From NCBI GenBank assembly GCA_027922465.2, contig BQMF02000095.1, positions 124,001-188,000 on the forward strand: DNA of 64,000 bases, in the 5' to 3' direction. Numbering within the stretch: the first letter of the stretch is position 1; every line of letters starts with the position of its first letter. A program made the position numbers and the translations under genes. This document shows positions 35,730-48,205 of the stretch, piece after piece. Below the pieces are notes generated by a model. It did no database searches. It worked only from the letters and a program-made list of their open reading frames with translations, and was not told the origin of the DNA. This DNA is from Turritopsis dohrnii (lineage: Eukaryota > Cnidaria > Hydrozoa > Anthoathecata > Oceaniidae).

Positions 35730-35806
35730 CAGTGGCGGATCTAGAGGTATGTCGAAATTTGTGTTTCTCCTACACAAATTTCGACATACCTCTAGATCCG
35801 CCACTG
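35730..35806. mobile_element. Perfect foldback element CAGTGGCGGATCTAGAGG with 5-bp duplication
   Basis: Two 35-base arms are exact inverted repeats around a loop of about 7 bases. ATTAT directly precedes (35725-35729) and follows (35807-35811) the element as a target duplication. CAGTGGCGGATC is a common terminus of short DNA elements in animals. Confidence 0.88.
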
Positions 35807-36551
35807 ATTATGTATTATCATGGATCACTTTTATCACCAGCAAGCGACAACTTTTGCCTAGATATTAATAAAATATTAATAAATTCTTTAAAGATAGGAT
35901 ATTATTTCAATTAAGGACCAAATTTTTAAAAGTAAAAAGAATTATCAATGTGCGAAATAGCGTAACACCAGAGTGAGAGTGTTTCTATAAATGTCTGTGA
36001 AAATTACAATTCTGTTGTGGTTTGATGTAATGGTTCCACATTTTGGAGTTTAAAAATACAGCGCTGCACTAAAACACGCTTTACACGTCATCATTATAGG
36101 TCAAAAGGATCATTGGGACCGATTCTACTGACTGACAATTTGACAATACTGCAATTTGATAGTGCTGAGTTTGAGTTTGAGAGCCCAATTCCATAATTTA
36201 GCCGGAAAATGACATTTTGGTACGAATTTGGATTTTGAAATTTTGAAAATCATTATGAAATTGTGCGTGGAAAATTTGGTTGTGGTGATTTTGAATGTAA
36301 AGCCAAATTTCATAATTAAGTCGAATGGTTCAATTTTATCTAAAATTTTCACGTAGTAAAATTGATAGTAATGTTTTCGAATTTTGAAAATCGAAAAAGG
36401 TGACGTAAACATTCGATTTAGCGACCAGGGCCCTTATAAAGTTGTGGGATTTTTGCATGGGTACTTCATCGATAGAGAGACAGATAGAGAGAGAGTGTGC
36501 GCTCTTAAAAGAAAAGATTTTTCCGTCAAAGTTTTACAGATAATATTCATC

Positions 36552-37101
36552 TACTTTAAGGGCAGAAAGTTTCGCGAGCAGAAAGTTTCGCGATTTTCGC
36601 GATTTTTGCCTTTTTTCGCGAACGTTTCTGCCAGGTAAGAAAGTAAAATCGAAATTCGCGAAAGTTTTTTTCGCGAAAAGTCAAGTTTTTCTAACAATCG
36701 CGAAAGTTTTTTCAACAACAAAAAATTCTCAAATAACAAGAAATCCAAGAACGGAGTGGTTTTAGTTAATTTTTAGGGATGTCCTGAAATAGAGATACAA
36801 ACGCTCTAAAATGAACTAAGACGATCTTTACTTTATTTCTATTTACATTTCGATAGTTTTTTTGCAAGAAAGTTTTAAGAATTTCAAGAATTTTTAAAAT
36901 AATTCAAAAAAAAAATTTCTTCATTCATTGTCATTCGCGAAAGTTTTTTCCCCCGAAAGAAAAGTTTTTGTAGGATTCGCGAAAGTTTCATCAGTAAAAT
37001 TTGTTCTAAAATTGTTATTCGCGAAAGTTAAATTCACGAAATTTCACGATTTTCCATCCTCGCGAAACTTTCTGCCCGCGAAATTTTCTGCCCTTAAAGT
37101 A
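36552..37101. mobile_element. CGCGAAAG-word nonautonomous DNA element, copy 2
   Basis: A fuller copy (550 bp) of the element at 3582-4080, in the same orientation. The left end TACTTTAAGGGCAGAAAG is intact and the right end CTTTCTGCCC...TTTTCTGCCCTTAAAGTA has one extra terminal word. The interior is rich in TTCGCGAAAGTTT. Confidence 0.85.
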
Positions 37102-39863
37102 CTCTATTTCAACGTCATTTACTTGTTGAACAATCTGTTCGAATGAAAAATGGGTATCGACAAAGAAAGGGCTTACTATATATTATGTGTACGAAAAAAT
37201 CCCTGAAATTATCGCCTTCCTTTAGAAGTGGAGTGCTTACATGAGCGCTTATAAAATATTGAACTTTGAAAGCTTTATACGAGTGTTTCGTCGAGAGAGC
37301 TACTTAAAAGAAGTTGGGAGACTAATGCAATTCACCAATCTCCGGACTAAATGAAACACAGCAGATTACGTTAAAATCTTAAAAGAACGTTACCTGGTAT
37401 TTTTAAGATTGACCGTAAATCATGACCAGAATGTTGCTGGTACAAAATCAGGACCAGAATGTTGTTGGTACAAAATCAGGACCAGGGTGTTGTTTTAAGA
37501 GATCAGGAAATGTACACTGTTACACTATTACAAAATTTTGCTTTCACAAAAAGAACAATTGCGACAGTTTCTTAATAACACAGAATCTCTTGAAAGGTTT
37601 TCAATTACTTGTGGATGAGGAGCTTGTATGCTAGTATGTTATGATCGTTTGTACAAGGAACTTCCGGTGAACTTCCGATTTTCCTCCTCTTCACTGACCA
37701 TAGACATCCGATGACACAACAGGCCATTCTGCTTTGTCTTTCATGAATGTTTTGACAGATAACTGCAGGCATAATTTAAACTTTGACTCGATTATTCGTG
37801 CATTTTTGGATTAATTACAAAAAAGATAATTGAGTTACTGAGTTGGATTGTAAAATCTCCTTGGTAATCTAACTGCCTGGTTATGTAACGATTGCAAAAT
37901 AATCCGCAAATTACCTTGAATTACGACTTGAAGGAAACGCATAAAATGTCGTAAATTTGACAAACCTAAAAAAAGCAACAACAACAATTCTAGTAATTAC
38001 TTGCTAATGTGTCCGATATGAATCGTTTTTAAATCGTAATTAAAAAAATATATGATGAATTAAGCTAATGTCTCTGAAAAAATATCGACACATTGAAATC
38101 GACGACGACGAGCATGGGTAAGCACGTTCTTATGTTATGTTCTTATGTTGTGTTCTGTTCTGTAATTTGATTACTAGCTTGGAGTGGTGCAAAGGTCAAA
38201 ATTCTGATAAAATTTTGCTGGTTTGTGGATGGTTGTAACTTCTATGATGAAACTAGCAGTCAGAAACATACATCACAAAATGTGTCCTTCCGATCTGCTC
38301 GTTTTCGTGAAGGAAAAGAATCCTCTCTTAAAAATTGACCACTTTTCGGGACTATTGGGGTGGGGGTTCGGTCTGGGTTTCTACTGCGACTAGAAATTTC
38401 TGTAAGTTCTTCAAGCCCTATCTGATGGTACAAACAGTTTTAGCTTAATAAGAACTTCGAAAATCGACTTTCTAAGGGCAATGACCCTGCCCAATTCAAA
38501 ACCCTATAAAAAATTTTCCCCAGCTTTGCCAGATTGGCTAAACTGGTTTTGAAGTCCCAAGGGACCATATCATGAGAAAATAAAACAAAAACCCATATAT
38601 ACTAATTGTACGGGTGCAAACAAAATACCCCATTTCGCCACCGGACTAAATCCTTCCACGTCTGCAAAAGCAATCCGAAAACCAAATTGAGACCAAACAT
38701 ATAAAATAAGCCTTAATGAGGTCTAAAAAAAATTTTTTTATACCATATGGAGCTTCCTAGGATCACATTATTCCCCAAGAAGTTGAACAGCTTAAAATAT
38801 ATTACAAGCTACAATTACACATTACATAGGAGAATTGTTGTCTTCCGTCATTAAGAGGGTTCTGTTATGATTTTGATTCAAAGTTTAGACTTATTAGAGC
38901 CTCAGCGGATGAGATATTCCAAATTAAAAAATGGTTACAAACTCGGATTATGGATTCTTCTAACGCTCCAAATATTGTAATTCCAACAATGCAACATATT
39001 AACAAAAAGGCATCCTTTACTATAAATGTAAATCTTAAGGAGCATTAATCGAAAGAAAATTCCATTAAAGTTTTATCATTTTCCAGATTATAGCTTCTTA
39101 TATCCACGAATCTATGTTGGAGGTACTGCGATTCTTTGTATGGAATAAACATGTTTTAAAACATGTTTGTATTTATGGGAAAAATAATGTTCATTTCTCA
39201 ATTAGACATTATAACGTGATGTTCCTTACATCTTCAGAAGAATAGAAAAACGTATCTTTCACTACATGGAATTTTCCATCCGCTTCTGCTCCTATGTGAT
39301 ATGATATGATTTTTGAAGTTAATTAACTTATTCCAGGTATATATATTCAACATATTTTAAATTTACATAATACTTGGTAAATATCTTATTTACAATTGAT
39401 CGGAAATTTTGTAATTAAATGGTTCCTTCAAAGCATGGCATATTTTTAAGAGTTATGAAATACATCTCCTACCAAAATATCACTTCAGTTTTCTCATTGG
39501 TTACATTTTTAGACCTAAACAACTGAATTTTTGAATTTCGAAATTTACAATTTCACCCACTTACAAAGAAACACTGACATAAAAAGGTGTGCCTTCATCA
39601 CTTATTTCATCAAGCATTGCTAATGACATCGTTTTTACTGTGAATCGTACAGTTGCCAAAGTTACTGTCCACAAAAACAATTACGAGTAGCATGATGAAG
39701 ATAAAAATTTTTTATTGATGACGTCTTCGTGATTCAGCAGAAATTGACTGGTTTCAAACTCACAATAACAATCTTTACTGATGAAACTTTTCATTAATTT
39801 TGTCATAGTCGCTAGTTTTCTATTGTCCAAAGGTTCTTTTTTTCTTTGATTGCAGCTTCAAAG
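37102..39863. other. Intergenic DNA upstream of the hexosaminidase
   Basis: No gene is seen. A 28-base tandem repeat (GACCAGAATGTTGYTGGTAC...) occurs about 2.6 times at 37421-37495. The rest is AT-rich without recognisable structure. Confidence 0.5.
39845..39855 (+). promoter_or_regulatory. Splice-acceptor-like site 8 bases before the hexosaminidase start codon
   Basis: A T-rich tract followed by GATTGCAG lies immediately before CTTCAAAGATG. It could be the acceptor of a 5'UTR intron or, in a lineage that uses spliced leaders, a trans-splice site. The sequence cannot tell which. Confidence 0.4.
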
Positions 39864-42800
39864 ATGAGTCGTTTTACATTCTCAATTTTTGTATTGGTGA
39901 CAACATTAGCGGTCGTCCATGCAGCGGCTTTGTGCAGTGGGTAAGTGCAAAAACAACAATTTTATATCGAAAAATAAAGACAGTTACAACAAACCTTATT
40001 ACACGAAATTAACAGGCGGACTATTTAACGCGCCATAAATTAACGCGGTCACAAATTAACGCGGATAGACGAAGAGGCTTTCTAAAAGTGTGCTTTAATT
40101 AACACAGTTCAAGGATTTTGATTTTTGTAGTTTTGACTCTGGATTAGTTTAAATGATTTGGAAGGTATATTTTCAAATACTGAAAGGAAATCGAAAGCTT
40201 CAATGTTTACAGAGTCGTAATATATTGCCTAGCTACGTAATAAAACACAAGAAAGAAAACTAAATACAAATAGTGCACGTGCTAACGTCTGTCATGCGAT
40301 TATGCAAGTAGGTTAAGTTCAAAGCACTTGTCGTTTAATCTTGCATCGTTTCATTCCTCTCATATCCCCGCTGCCTTCCATGCAGCCATCATTGTTGCTT
40401 TTCCTTCTCTCTGAACTCAGGTAATCGTAGATACCGGTTATAACCTTGGCGTGGTAAGTTTTCGAACTGTGCGAGTGACTCGTTATGTTTGTATTTTTAT
40501 CTAAGTTTTATACCTTTAAACTACTATGCCATAAAAATAGAAAACCTGTCGTTTTTACTGCATTTCAACAATTTCCTTTCAAAAATTGAAAAACATCACA
40601 AAATAACAAGGGATTATATTACACGATGTATTAATTAATGTGTGGTTAAATTACGCGGGGCACAAATTAACACGGTTTTAATTAACGCGGATTTTAAAAA
40701 TCTGCGTTAATTATTTCCCACGCTAATTTCATGTAATAAGGTAGTATTATCTCTAAGCGTCGATCCTAACCAAAATATTTTTACTGGTATGGATATCTTG
40801 ATCTATTACAACTATAAACCACCTCTATAATAAAATGAATTTAAGGTTTGAATTTTTTTCTTCTTCAAAGTTCTGGACCATGGAGTTGGGAATGCCAAAA
40901 TGACCGTTGTGTGAAAGTGCTAAAAAGTTCTTCAGACGGGGTTGAATTAAGCACTTGTAAGCTGACATGCGGAAAGTATTCTGTTCTTTTGCCGAAACCG
41001 AGTGGATTTACACAACTTGGTAAAAAAACTGTCCCGTTTCTCCCAAGTAAAGTACGACTTGTATCTGAAAGATGTGCCAACAGCAAATGCTCTGATTACA
41101 GTTTGAAAGCCGCTTTTGCGAAATTTAAGAAAATCCTTTACACTGTGTATCGAAAGCAAAAATCGACGACAAAATGCGATTATAAATGTGAAAGAGAGGC
41201 AAGGCAAGCTAAGATTCTGGTTTACATCAACATATACCAAGAAGTCACAAAGTTGACTTTAGATACTGACGAAAGTTATTCTCTGAAGATCACCAAGTCG
41301 GGTTCTTTAGTCAGGGCATACATCAGTGCAGATAACTATTTTGGAGCAAGGCACGGTCTGGAAACATTAAGTCAGCTAACATCGTTTAAAGAGGGCCATA
41401 ACTCCTTGCAAATCGTCAATTATGCGGATATACGAAAGGATAAACCAGCTTATCCGTACAGAGGTATCTTACTTGACACAAGCAGAAACTTCTTCTCCGT
41501 TAAAAGCATATTTAGACTGATCACTGCGATGAGTTACAACAAGATGAACACCCTGCATTGGCATATTACCGACACTCATAGTTTCCCGATCAAGATCAAA
41601 ACACAGCCGGAACTTCACCAGTATGGCGCCTATTCTTCACGACATGTATATTCCAACTCTGACGTCAGGAAAATTGTTATATACGGCCTGGTACACGGAG
41701 TGCGAGTCATACCCGAGTTTGATGAGCCAGCACATTGTGGAGAGGGATGGCAGTTTGGACCAAGCAAGGGTCTTGGAAACTTAGCGGTTTGCGTTAACCA
41801 GGAGCCCTGGCAAAAGTTTTGTCTGGAGCCGCCTTGCGGACAACTGAATCCGACCAACGAGAATTTGTATGATGTGCTGGAAAAAATATTTTCTCAATAT
41901 TTGGAACTGTTTGAACCTGAGCTGTTTCATGCAGGTAAATAACTTTCATTTCAAGGAACCATATCTTAAGTGTATTTGGACGAATTCAAATGATCTTCTT
42001 GGCCTCATCACGTTACGCAAATAGACAGGAAAAGGACATTATGGCTACCCTTTTCTAAAACCTCTTAGGCACAAGAATCTCTCATCCTTTCATCTTCATA
42101 TGAACCTACACCAGAATTCTCTTTCTTAACAAAATCCTCCAAATCGTGAATTTTTCAACTTTTGATCCACAGGCGGAGATGAAGTCAACTTTCATTGCTG
42201 GAATACGACAGCAGAAATCTTTAAATGGATGAAGGAGAATATCGGTGGAGTCAAAGAAGAAGACTATTTAGACTTGTGGGGATTGTTTTTAGAGGTATAC
42301 ACAATTTGAGCGCTACTATTTCGTTTCTATATTTGATTATGATGATTTCTTCATCTTGAATTGCAACCAAATGGGCCAATCAAAGATTGTTTATTTTAGA
42401 AATCAACAAAGAGGTTGGATAAAGTTAGCAAGAAAAACAAAAAACTGCCTATTGTCTTGTGGTCAAGCAAAATGACAAGCAAGAAATACTTGACGAAATA
42501 TCTGGACCCAAAACGCCATATTATTCAAATTTGGAGTAGTTCTAAAGACAAAAGTATTGCAGATATCGTAAACGCTGGCTTTAAGACCATCTTTTCCACG
42601 CATGATACGTTGTATCTTGATTGTGGATTTGGGAACTGGGTGACTGAAGTAAGTAATTTAAGTAAGTAAGTGATTTTTTGCAATACGTGATGAATACATT
42701 AAAACTAAGAATTTTCTTGGATTAGAAAACAAGAGCTTTATAGCAGGAACACAACCACAACACTACCATGACACACAAATCAGGAAGTTATACTAGAATA

Positions 42801-43974
42801 TACTACTTTTTTTGACCAAATTATGAGAATTAACATTTCGATGTGTACACTTTCAAAGAAAATTAACGAATTTATGCGAAATTTGCACATAAATTAACAC
42901 TATCAATGATTAACCCTCTAATTGCTGTTTGTATGAGGGTCAGGCTAAAATCTGAAAACTCGCCGTTCCTTCTCCAAACGACGAAACACAACTTCCAACG
43001 ACTTTGCAAACGTGAGGAGTACAACATTGCCCTAAATGTCTAGTCAAGCAATTTGAACGTCAGTCACAATTTTGAACTGTCTTTACATTTTTGAATCCAT
43101 ATTTTCGAAATTAGGTAACTGTTTATTCAGCTGTAAACTAGGCAATAATTAAAGTGAAGATTTTCTGAAAACCTTCTTCATCGGAAGATAATTGGTGATT
43201 ACCTCGGTTAAAATAAAACTTATTATAAACATCATGTATTGAAGGTTGCTATGAAATTCTTTTGTCTTCAAGTATAAGCTTGACTATCATTTTTGTTTTC
43301 TTTCAGGGAAACAATTGGTGTTCCCCTTACAAGGACTGGAAACTACTGTATGACAACGATCCTGTGCGTATATTGAAAACATTCAACGTCACGGTCACTC
43401 CTGAAATGAGGGATAGAATTCTTGGTCAAGAATCGGCTATGTGGTCCGAACAGGTACCTCCTTTTGCATCCTGTCTGATAACATCTGATTGTGATCATTT
43501 TTAAGAAATTATAACACAGAGAGGGAAAGTGGCAACCTCGAACCCAGGGTTTCTTGCCTTTTCGATATACGGATGGCGGCCGTATGTCGAAAAGGCAAGA
43601 AACCCTGGGTTCGAGGTTGGGAAAGTGGTTCTCTTGTTTGATGCGATGATTGAAGGTTTGTTATGCGGAATATAGTGGGCAATGGATACTTGTAACATTG
43701 AAATTCTCAGTATAACTTGTAAGAGACTTACTTAATGCATAGTATTTTTATTTAGGTTGACGAAGCAACATCTGAAGGCAAAATCTGGCCACGATCGGCC
43801 GCTCTTGCGGAACGGCTGTGGACAAACCCAGACCATAACTGGCGCGATGCTGAATTTCGAATGGTCTATCACCGAGAACGTCTGCTGCAGCGAGGCGTTC
43901 GACCCGATGCACTTCAGCCAAGGTGGTGTAAACAGAATTCTGGCCATTGCTATTACGATGCCACAATTCGTTGA
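39864..43974 (+). CDS. Secreted GH20 beta-N-acetylhexosaminidase, chitooligosaccharidase-like
   Basis: Six coding exons: 39864-39940, 40871-41934, 42173-42294, 42400-42648, 43307-43453 and 43756-43974, together 625 aa with consistent phases. A signal peptide (MSRFTFSIFVLVTTLAVVHA) precedes a Cys-rich N-terminal segment and the GH20b-like domain. The catalytic barrel starts at YRGILLDTSRNFF. HWHITDTHSFP, the EFDEPAHCGEGWQ loop and HAGGDEV are present; Asp-Glu of GGDEV (exon 2/3 junction) is the family's catalytic pair. CVNQEPWQKFCLEPPCGQLN and the C-terminal PRSAALAERLW follow insect-type chitooligosaccharidolytic hexosaminidases more closely than vertebrate lysosomal HEXA/HEXB. It should release terminal GlcNAc or GalNAc from chitin oligomers or glycans, in the secretory pathway or outside the cell. 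NVT near the end of exon 5 is a glycosylation site. Intron 1 carries AATTAACGCGG word repeats and intron 5 a foldback element. Confidence 0.96.
40010..40740. repeat. AATTAACGCGG word-repeat element in hexosaminidase intron 1
   Basis: Words such as AAATTAACGCGG and its complement cluster at 40010-40090 and 40630-40735. ATTACACGAAATTAAC at the left is matched by ...CTAATTTCATGTAATAAG at the right, which suggests terminal arrays around an AT-rich centre. Confidence 0.55.
43533..43619. mobile_element. Foldback element CAACCTCGAACCCAGGG with 9-bp target duplication
   Basis: An 87-base near-perfect palindrome in intron 5 of the hexosaminidase. GGAAAGTGG flanks it on both sides (43524-43532 and 43620-43628). 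A 9-bp duplication fits Mutator-like transposition. Diverged single ends of the family occur at about 33850 and 51957. Confidence 0.9.
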
Positions 43975-46900
43975 TGAATAGTGAAAAGGAAGAAATCTTT
44001 TTTTTTTTTTATTCATCATGCGTTTTTTTCATGGCCATTATGTCACTTGAAGTTTTTTAGTTGAAAACAAATATGGCGCTTCCGTTCCCTAGCAACTATT
44101 CCTTCTTATTCTGTTTTTGTCTAAGTTCACATCCAAGATCAACAACAACACAATTTTGTTTTTGTTTGTTTGTTTATGTATTTGCTTTTCACAGATTGAA
44201 GACTTTTTGTATTGTAAAATTCAATATACTTTCAATTTGTACATCATTTTTATATGGCCAAGATGGGTGTGAAAGGAACTATCAGAGGCTTCAATTATCC
44301 CCTCGCTTTTTTATAAGCTGATTGATACAGCAACTCTAGTAGTGTAGGAGCTGAAATCAAAACTTTCCACACCCTTTTTTGTTGTGATTGTAATCTGTTT
44401 GCCAAACCAAAAACGTTTGGTTGCCAGGGTAATTGTCAAAATACTTGACATGTTACATTCTCATTTACTTCGACAGTTCGGATGGACGTATCTCCAACCT
44501 TCAGTGTTTCGTTGAAGACGCATAGAAAAGATGGAAATATCATATCTAGCAAGATGTGACCAGTTAAAAGGGAACATTTTATTGGCCTTCATGAAAAATC
44601 TTCAAAAAAGATATGTCAGAATTCAAGCCAAAGGTATTTTGTCCGGTACAACGTTTTACTGTGACTGAGACCGACTTGGCGCGGTCAGGTATTATTTCAA
44701 GAAACGTAAATATTTGCATTTAAAATTTTGTCAACAATATTTTTTGACGTGTTGCGTCGTACATATGACACAAACAAGGTGTTTGTGCATTTTGATCTTG
44801 GCTTGATTGATTGTTTGTTTATTGGTAGCTTTCTAATTGAAAAGAGAAACAGATGATTCGTAAATGTTTTGTAGCCTCTCCAAGCATGGCAGAAAATTTT
44901 TTTTCAAAAAAATTGCCTGCATTTAAAAGGAAACTGACTTGTTCATCAGTTTCTTTATATCAAGTCATTTTTCAACATTTTTTGAAGACTGAATAAACAA
45001 CCAATCATACGCCATGTTCGATCCTTTGAACCAGCCATTTCTCCATTATTTTGACCAATAAAACAAACCATACACTGAACAAGATAGATATATGGAAAGC
45101 GATGGAACTGCTTCAGGATTTTCTATTCCAGTTGATTAAAAAGAAAAACCTTTTCTTATGAATCAATCTGAGCATGATGGAATTTGTCGCAGTAAGTAAG
45201 GATTTATTTCTAGTATATCCAATTAGATACATTTCGTTCTTCACCTAGAAATGTGTATGATATTAATGTGTTTGCATTACGTGAACTCAGATAAAATATA
45301 AATAAATAAATTAATTAAAACAATAGAAAACGTAATGTCCACTTGGGCTGAATTGGTGATTGTAGTGGGGATTATGTTAAGGTCGTGGAATCAGTTAGCA
45401 TTTAAAAAAAAGAAAAGCTGAAATAAATAAAACAATCTTGGTTGTGATTCAATGTAATGTCAAAGTCGAGCCAGGGCTTTGTCCTTGAAGTTATCCCACA
45501 AAATTGGTGATAGCTTTCAGCTTTGCGGCATTGCGCTGGCAGGTCATTAAATGCATGCGATGCTATGAATTCAAAGGTGTTGTTAATGGTAGTGTTGCAT
45601 TGGATGGTTGAACCAGATGTGGTGTTTGAACATTTGTCGTTTCGCTCTTGTCGTAACTATATACTTCGTGTCGTTACTATATACTTCGTGTCATAACTAT
45701 ATACCCCTATACAAAACTTTCATATGTTTACTGCTGTAGTATTAAAATTATTGCTGCGTCATCATAGTTTAAAAGAAATCCGATACTATTTATAAAATGG
45801 TAGACGTTATTGCGTCAGTTAATGTGTATTAATGCCAAAACTTTGCATGAAACAAAAGTAGAAATTCTTGAACTGTTTGCTTTGCCATGTGTCGCTTAGC
45901 ATGGTTACCATGGTTTTGAAACATAAATCACGAAACGTTCTTTTTCTGCATCATATTGATTGCGTTCTTCATAAGTGTTGATATTTTTATAAAATGATTT
46001 TCGATGACTTCTTTTTTGTGTATATTGCGTCGATTAAACGGATGAATTTCAGTCGTGTCGAACTGAAAGACCTACACTTACGAAGTGCTAAACATACAAG
46101 TGCAGAAGCGTTGCAACGGCTTCATTGCTGGTCTATTGAACATTGAAAAGACTGCGGCTTTTGTTGAAGCTCTTAAAACCATGTATCCCCAACCTGCTCT
46201 TAATACTATGCAGACTACATAATATGGAAATGCGTACCTTTATAGTCGTGTCATTGAAGGAGATTTTTTTTGCTACTCTTGATAACAAACTGTAATTTTA
46301 TCTCCACATTAACAGAATTTGAGACTTGATTATGAAACATCTTTCAAAAAGAAAGCTTGGATCACAGGTGACTCTAACCCTGTTTAAACTGAAAAAAAAA
46401 AAACTTCACAAAAATAGATTTTGAGTGCTAATCAGCAATAAAAGAAATTTTACCTTATTATTGTTTGTAAAGGGCCACCTGAGAACCAAATAAACAGAAA
46501 AAGTCTTGAAGTGTATATAGAGAGCATCTTACTACTTCAGATGCGTACGCATGTTCACAAGAAATTGACTCGATATATATAACTTACTGTTGTACCATAC
46601 AGCAATTATCGAGCAAAAAATACTAATGCTTCTAAACATCGCGTTGGAAACATATCTACACGTTTTTGGGTTTTGTTGATAAGCAACAAGTTTATAAGCA
46701 ACACTAGTAAATTTTCTCAAAACGTTAAGCAACAGTACTACCAGAATGTTAGATAAATTAGCAACATGAAATTTTGAAATGATGAAACACTAGCATGGCT
46801 ACAGTACATTTTTGAAATTGTTACATTGGTTTGTTGTGCTAGGTTATACACTTTGTATAATGAATTGAATGTACTAGACTTAGATATTTTAATTAAACAA

Positions 46901-47700
46901 CTAAAACGTAAAAATAGGTTTTCAAGACGAGGCAGTTATATATTTTCTATTAATGCTTAGCAACAAATTAAGCAACATTACTACTAAAAAATGGTCATTT
47001 TTTAAGCAACATTGCTACTTACATCAAACCTTGGTTGCTTATAAAAAAACGTGTACACAAAAACTGATAATGGTAAAGAATAAAAATGCTTTCGTGATAC
47101 AACCAAGAAAAATCAAATATGACGCTAAACTCTGTTTTTCTCTGAGTTTTAATGTTAAACCTCGAATCAAGTGCCTATGACCGAAAGAGATGCATGGTTT
47201 ATCTTGTGATTTGTGTTTTTCATAATGGATACTAATTTTCAGTGGTAATTACTTAGAACCAACTTTAAAAAGTGAAACAAAATACTCTTCACGTTTTAAC
47301 AATCGAGTTGGAAAAAAATCTTTGGAGGTTTTGAAGAGAAGGTCGATTTAAGTGTGGTGATGGTTGTAATTTTGATTTTAGTTACGTCATAGTAAAGAGG
47401 CATTGCCTTTATTTCAGTACTTTCTTCAATGTATTGATTCATTTATATTGGGTCAGTATTTTGCTAAATGTATTTATTTATTGTAATGGGTCAGTATTTT
47501 ATACACATATCTACTATAAAATGCTCTCAACTTCCATTTTTGCAGTCAGTTTAAAAGAGTCAACAATTCAATTTTTTTTATTAACATTTGTCTGTGGTTA
47601 CTGCCTGCATCCAACTTTCACACTCAGACAAGCTGGTAGGTTCATTTCTTTGTTTGGTTTTCTCTTCTCTGGGTTTTTCATGAGGCGCTTTGAGTTACCT
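43975..47700. other. Intergenic DNA downstream of the hexosaminidase
   Basis: No gene is supported. A 21-base tandem repeat (ACTATATACTTCGTGTCRTA, about three units) lies at 45635-45705. A plus-strand AATAAA at 44992 could be a distant poly(A) signal of the hexosaminidase. Confidence 0.45.
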
Positions 47701-47702
47701 TA

Positions 47703-48205
47703 TCGGTTAAAATTTCGTCGGTCAAAAGTTTCGTCGGTTATAAAATTTCGCCGGTGAAAAGTGACGAATTTTTTCTGAAATTTCGTCACTTTTAACCGAC
47801 GAAACGTTTTAACCCCCTTTCATAAGAAAACAGTTTTTTAGTTTTAGTTTTAGTTTTTTACTTATATTTGACAAAACAAATGCTAATCAATAGTAATACA
47901 AGTGTTTTTTTTGTTCATTTTCAAGACATTCTTCGCTTTCTTCTTCCTCTTCTAGTACCTCAGTACTAGTACTTTCTATTTCAAGGTCAATTTCAAAATC
48001 ACTCTCGTCATTTTTCTTATCTTTCCTCCTAATACCTTCTTTTTATGGCTTCAAATATGATTTCAAAAGGGTCTGTCGACTTCAAACACGAATAAAAACA
48101 CGTACAAGCGAAAATTCAATTTTGGTGAAAAATTTCGTCGGTCAAAAATTTTCGTCGGTTATAAAATTTCGTCGGTCAAAAATTTCGTCGGTTTTAAAAT
48201 TTCTT
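47703..48205. repeat. CGTCGGTTAAAA word-repeat element
   Basis: Arrays of TTTCGTCGGTYAAAA and TTATAAAATTTCGTCGGT lie at 47703-47815 and 48125-48205, around about 300 bases of AT-rich DNA. The left array also contains an inverted copy (TTAACCGACGAAAC). No coding frame is seen. Confidence 0.65.

Noticed and set aside
43748..44019. Minus-strand frames over the last hexosaminidase exon
   Set aside because: Shadows of a confirmed GH20 exon.
47434..47757. 107-codon frame ending in the CGTCGGT array
   Set aside because: Part of the frame is the word repeat itself, and the rest has chance composition.
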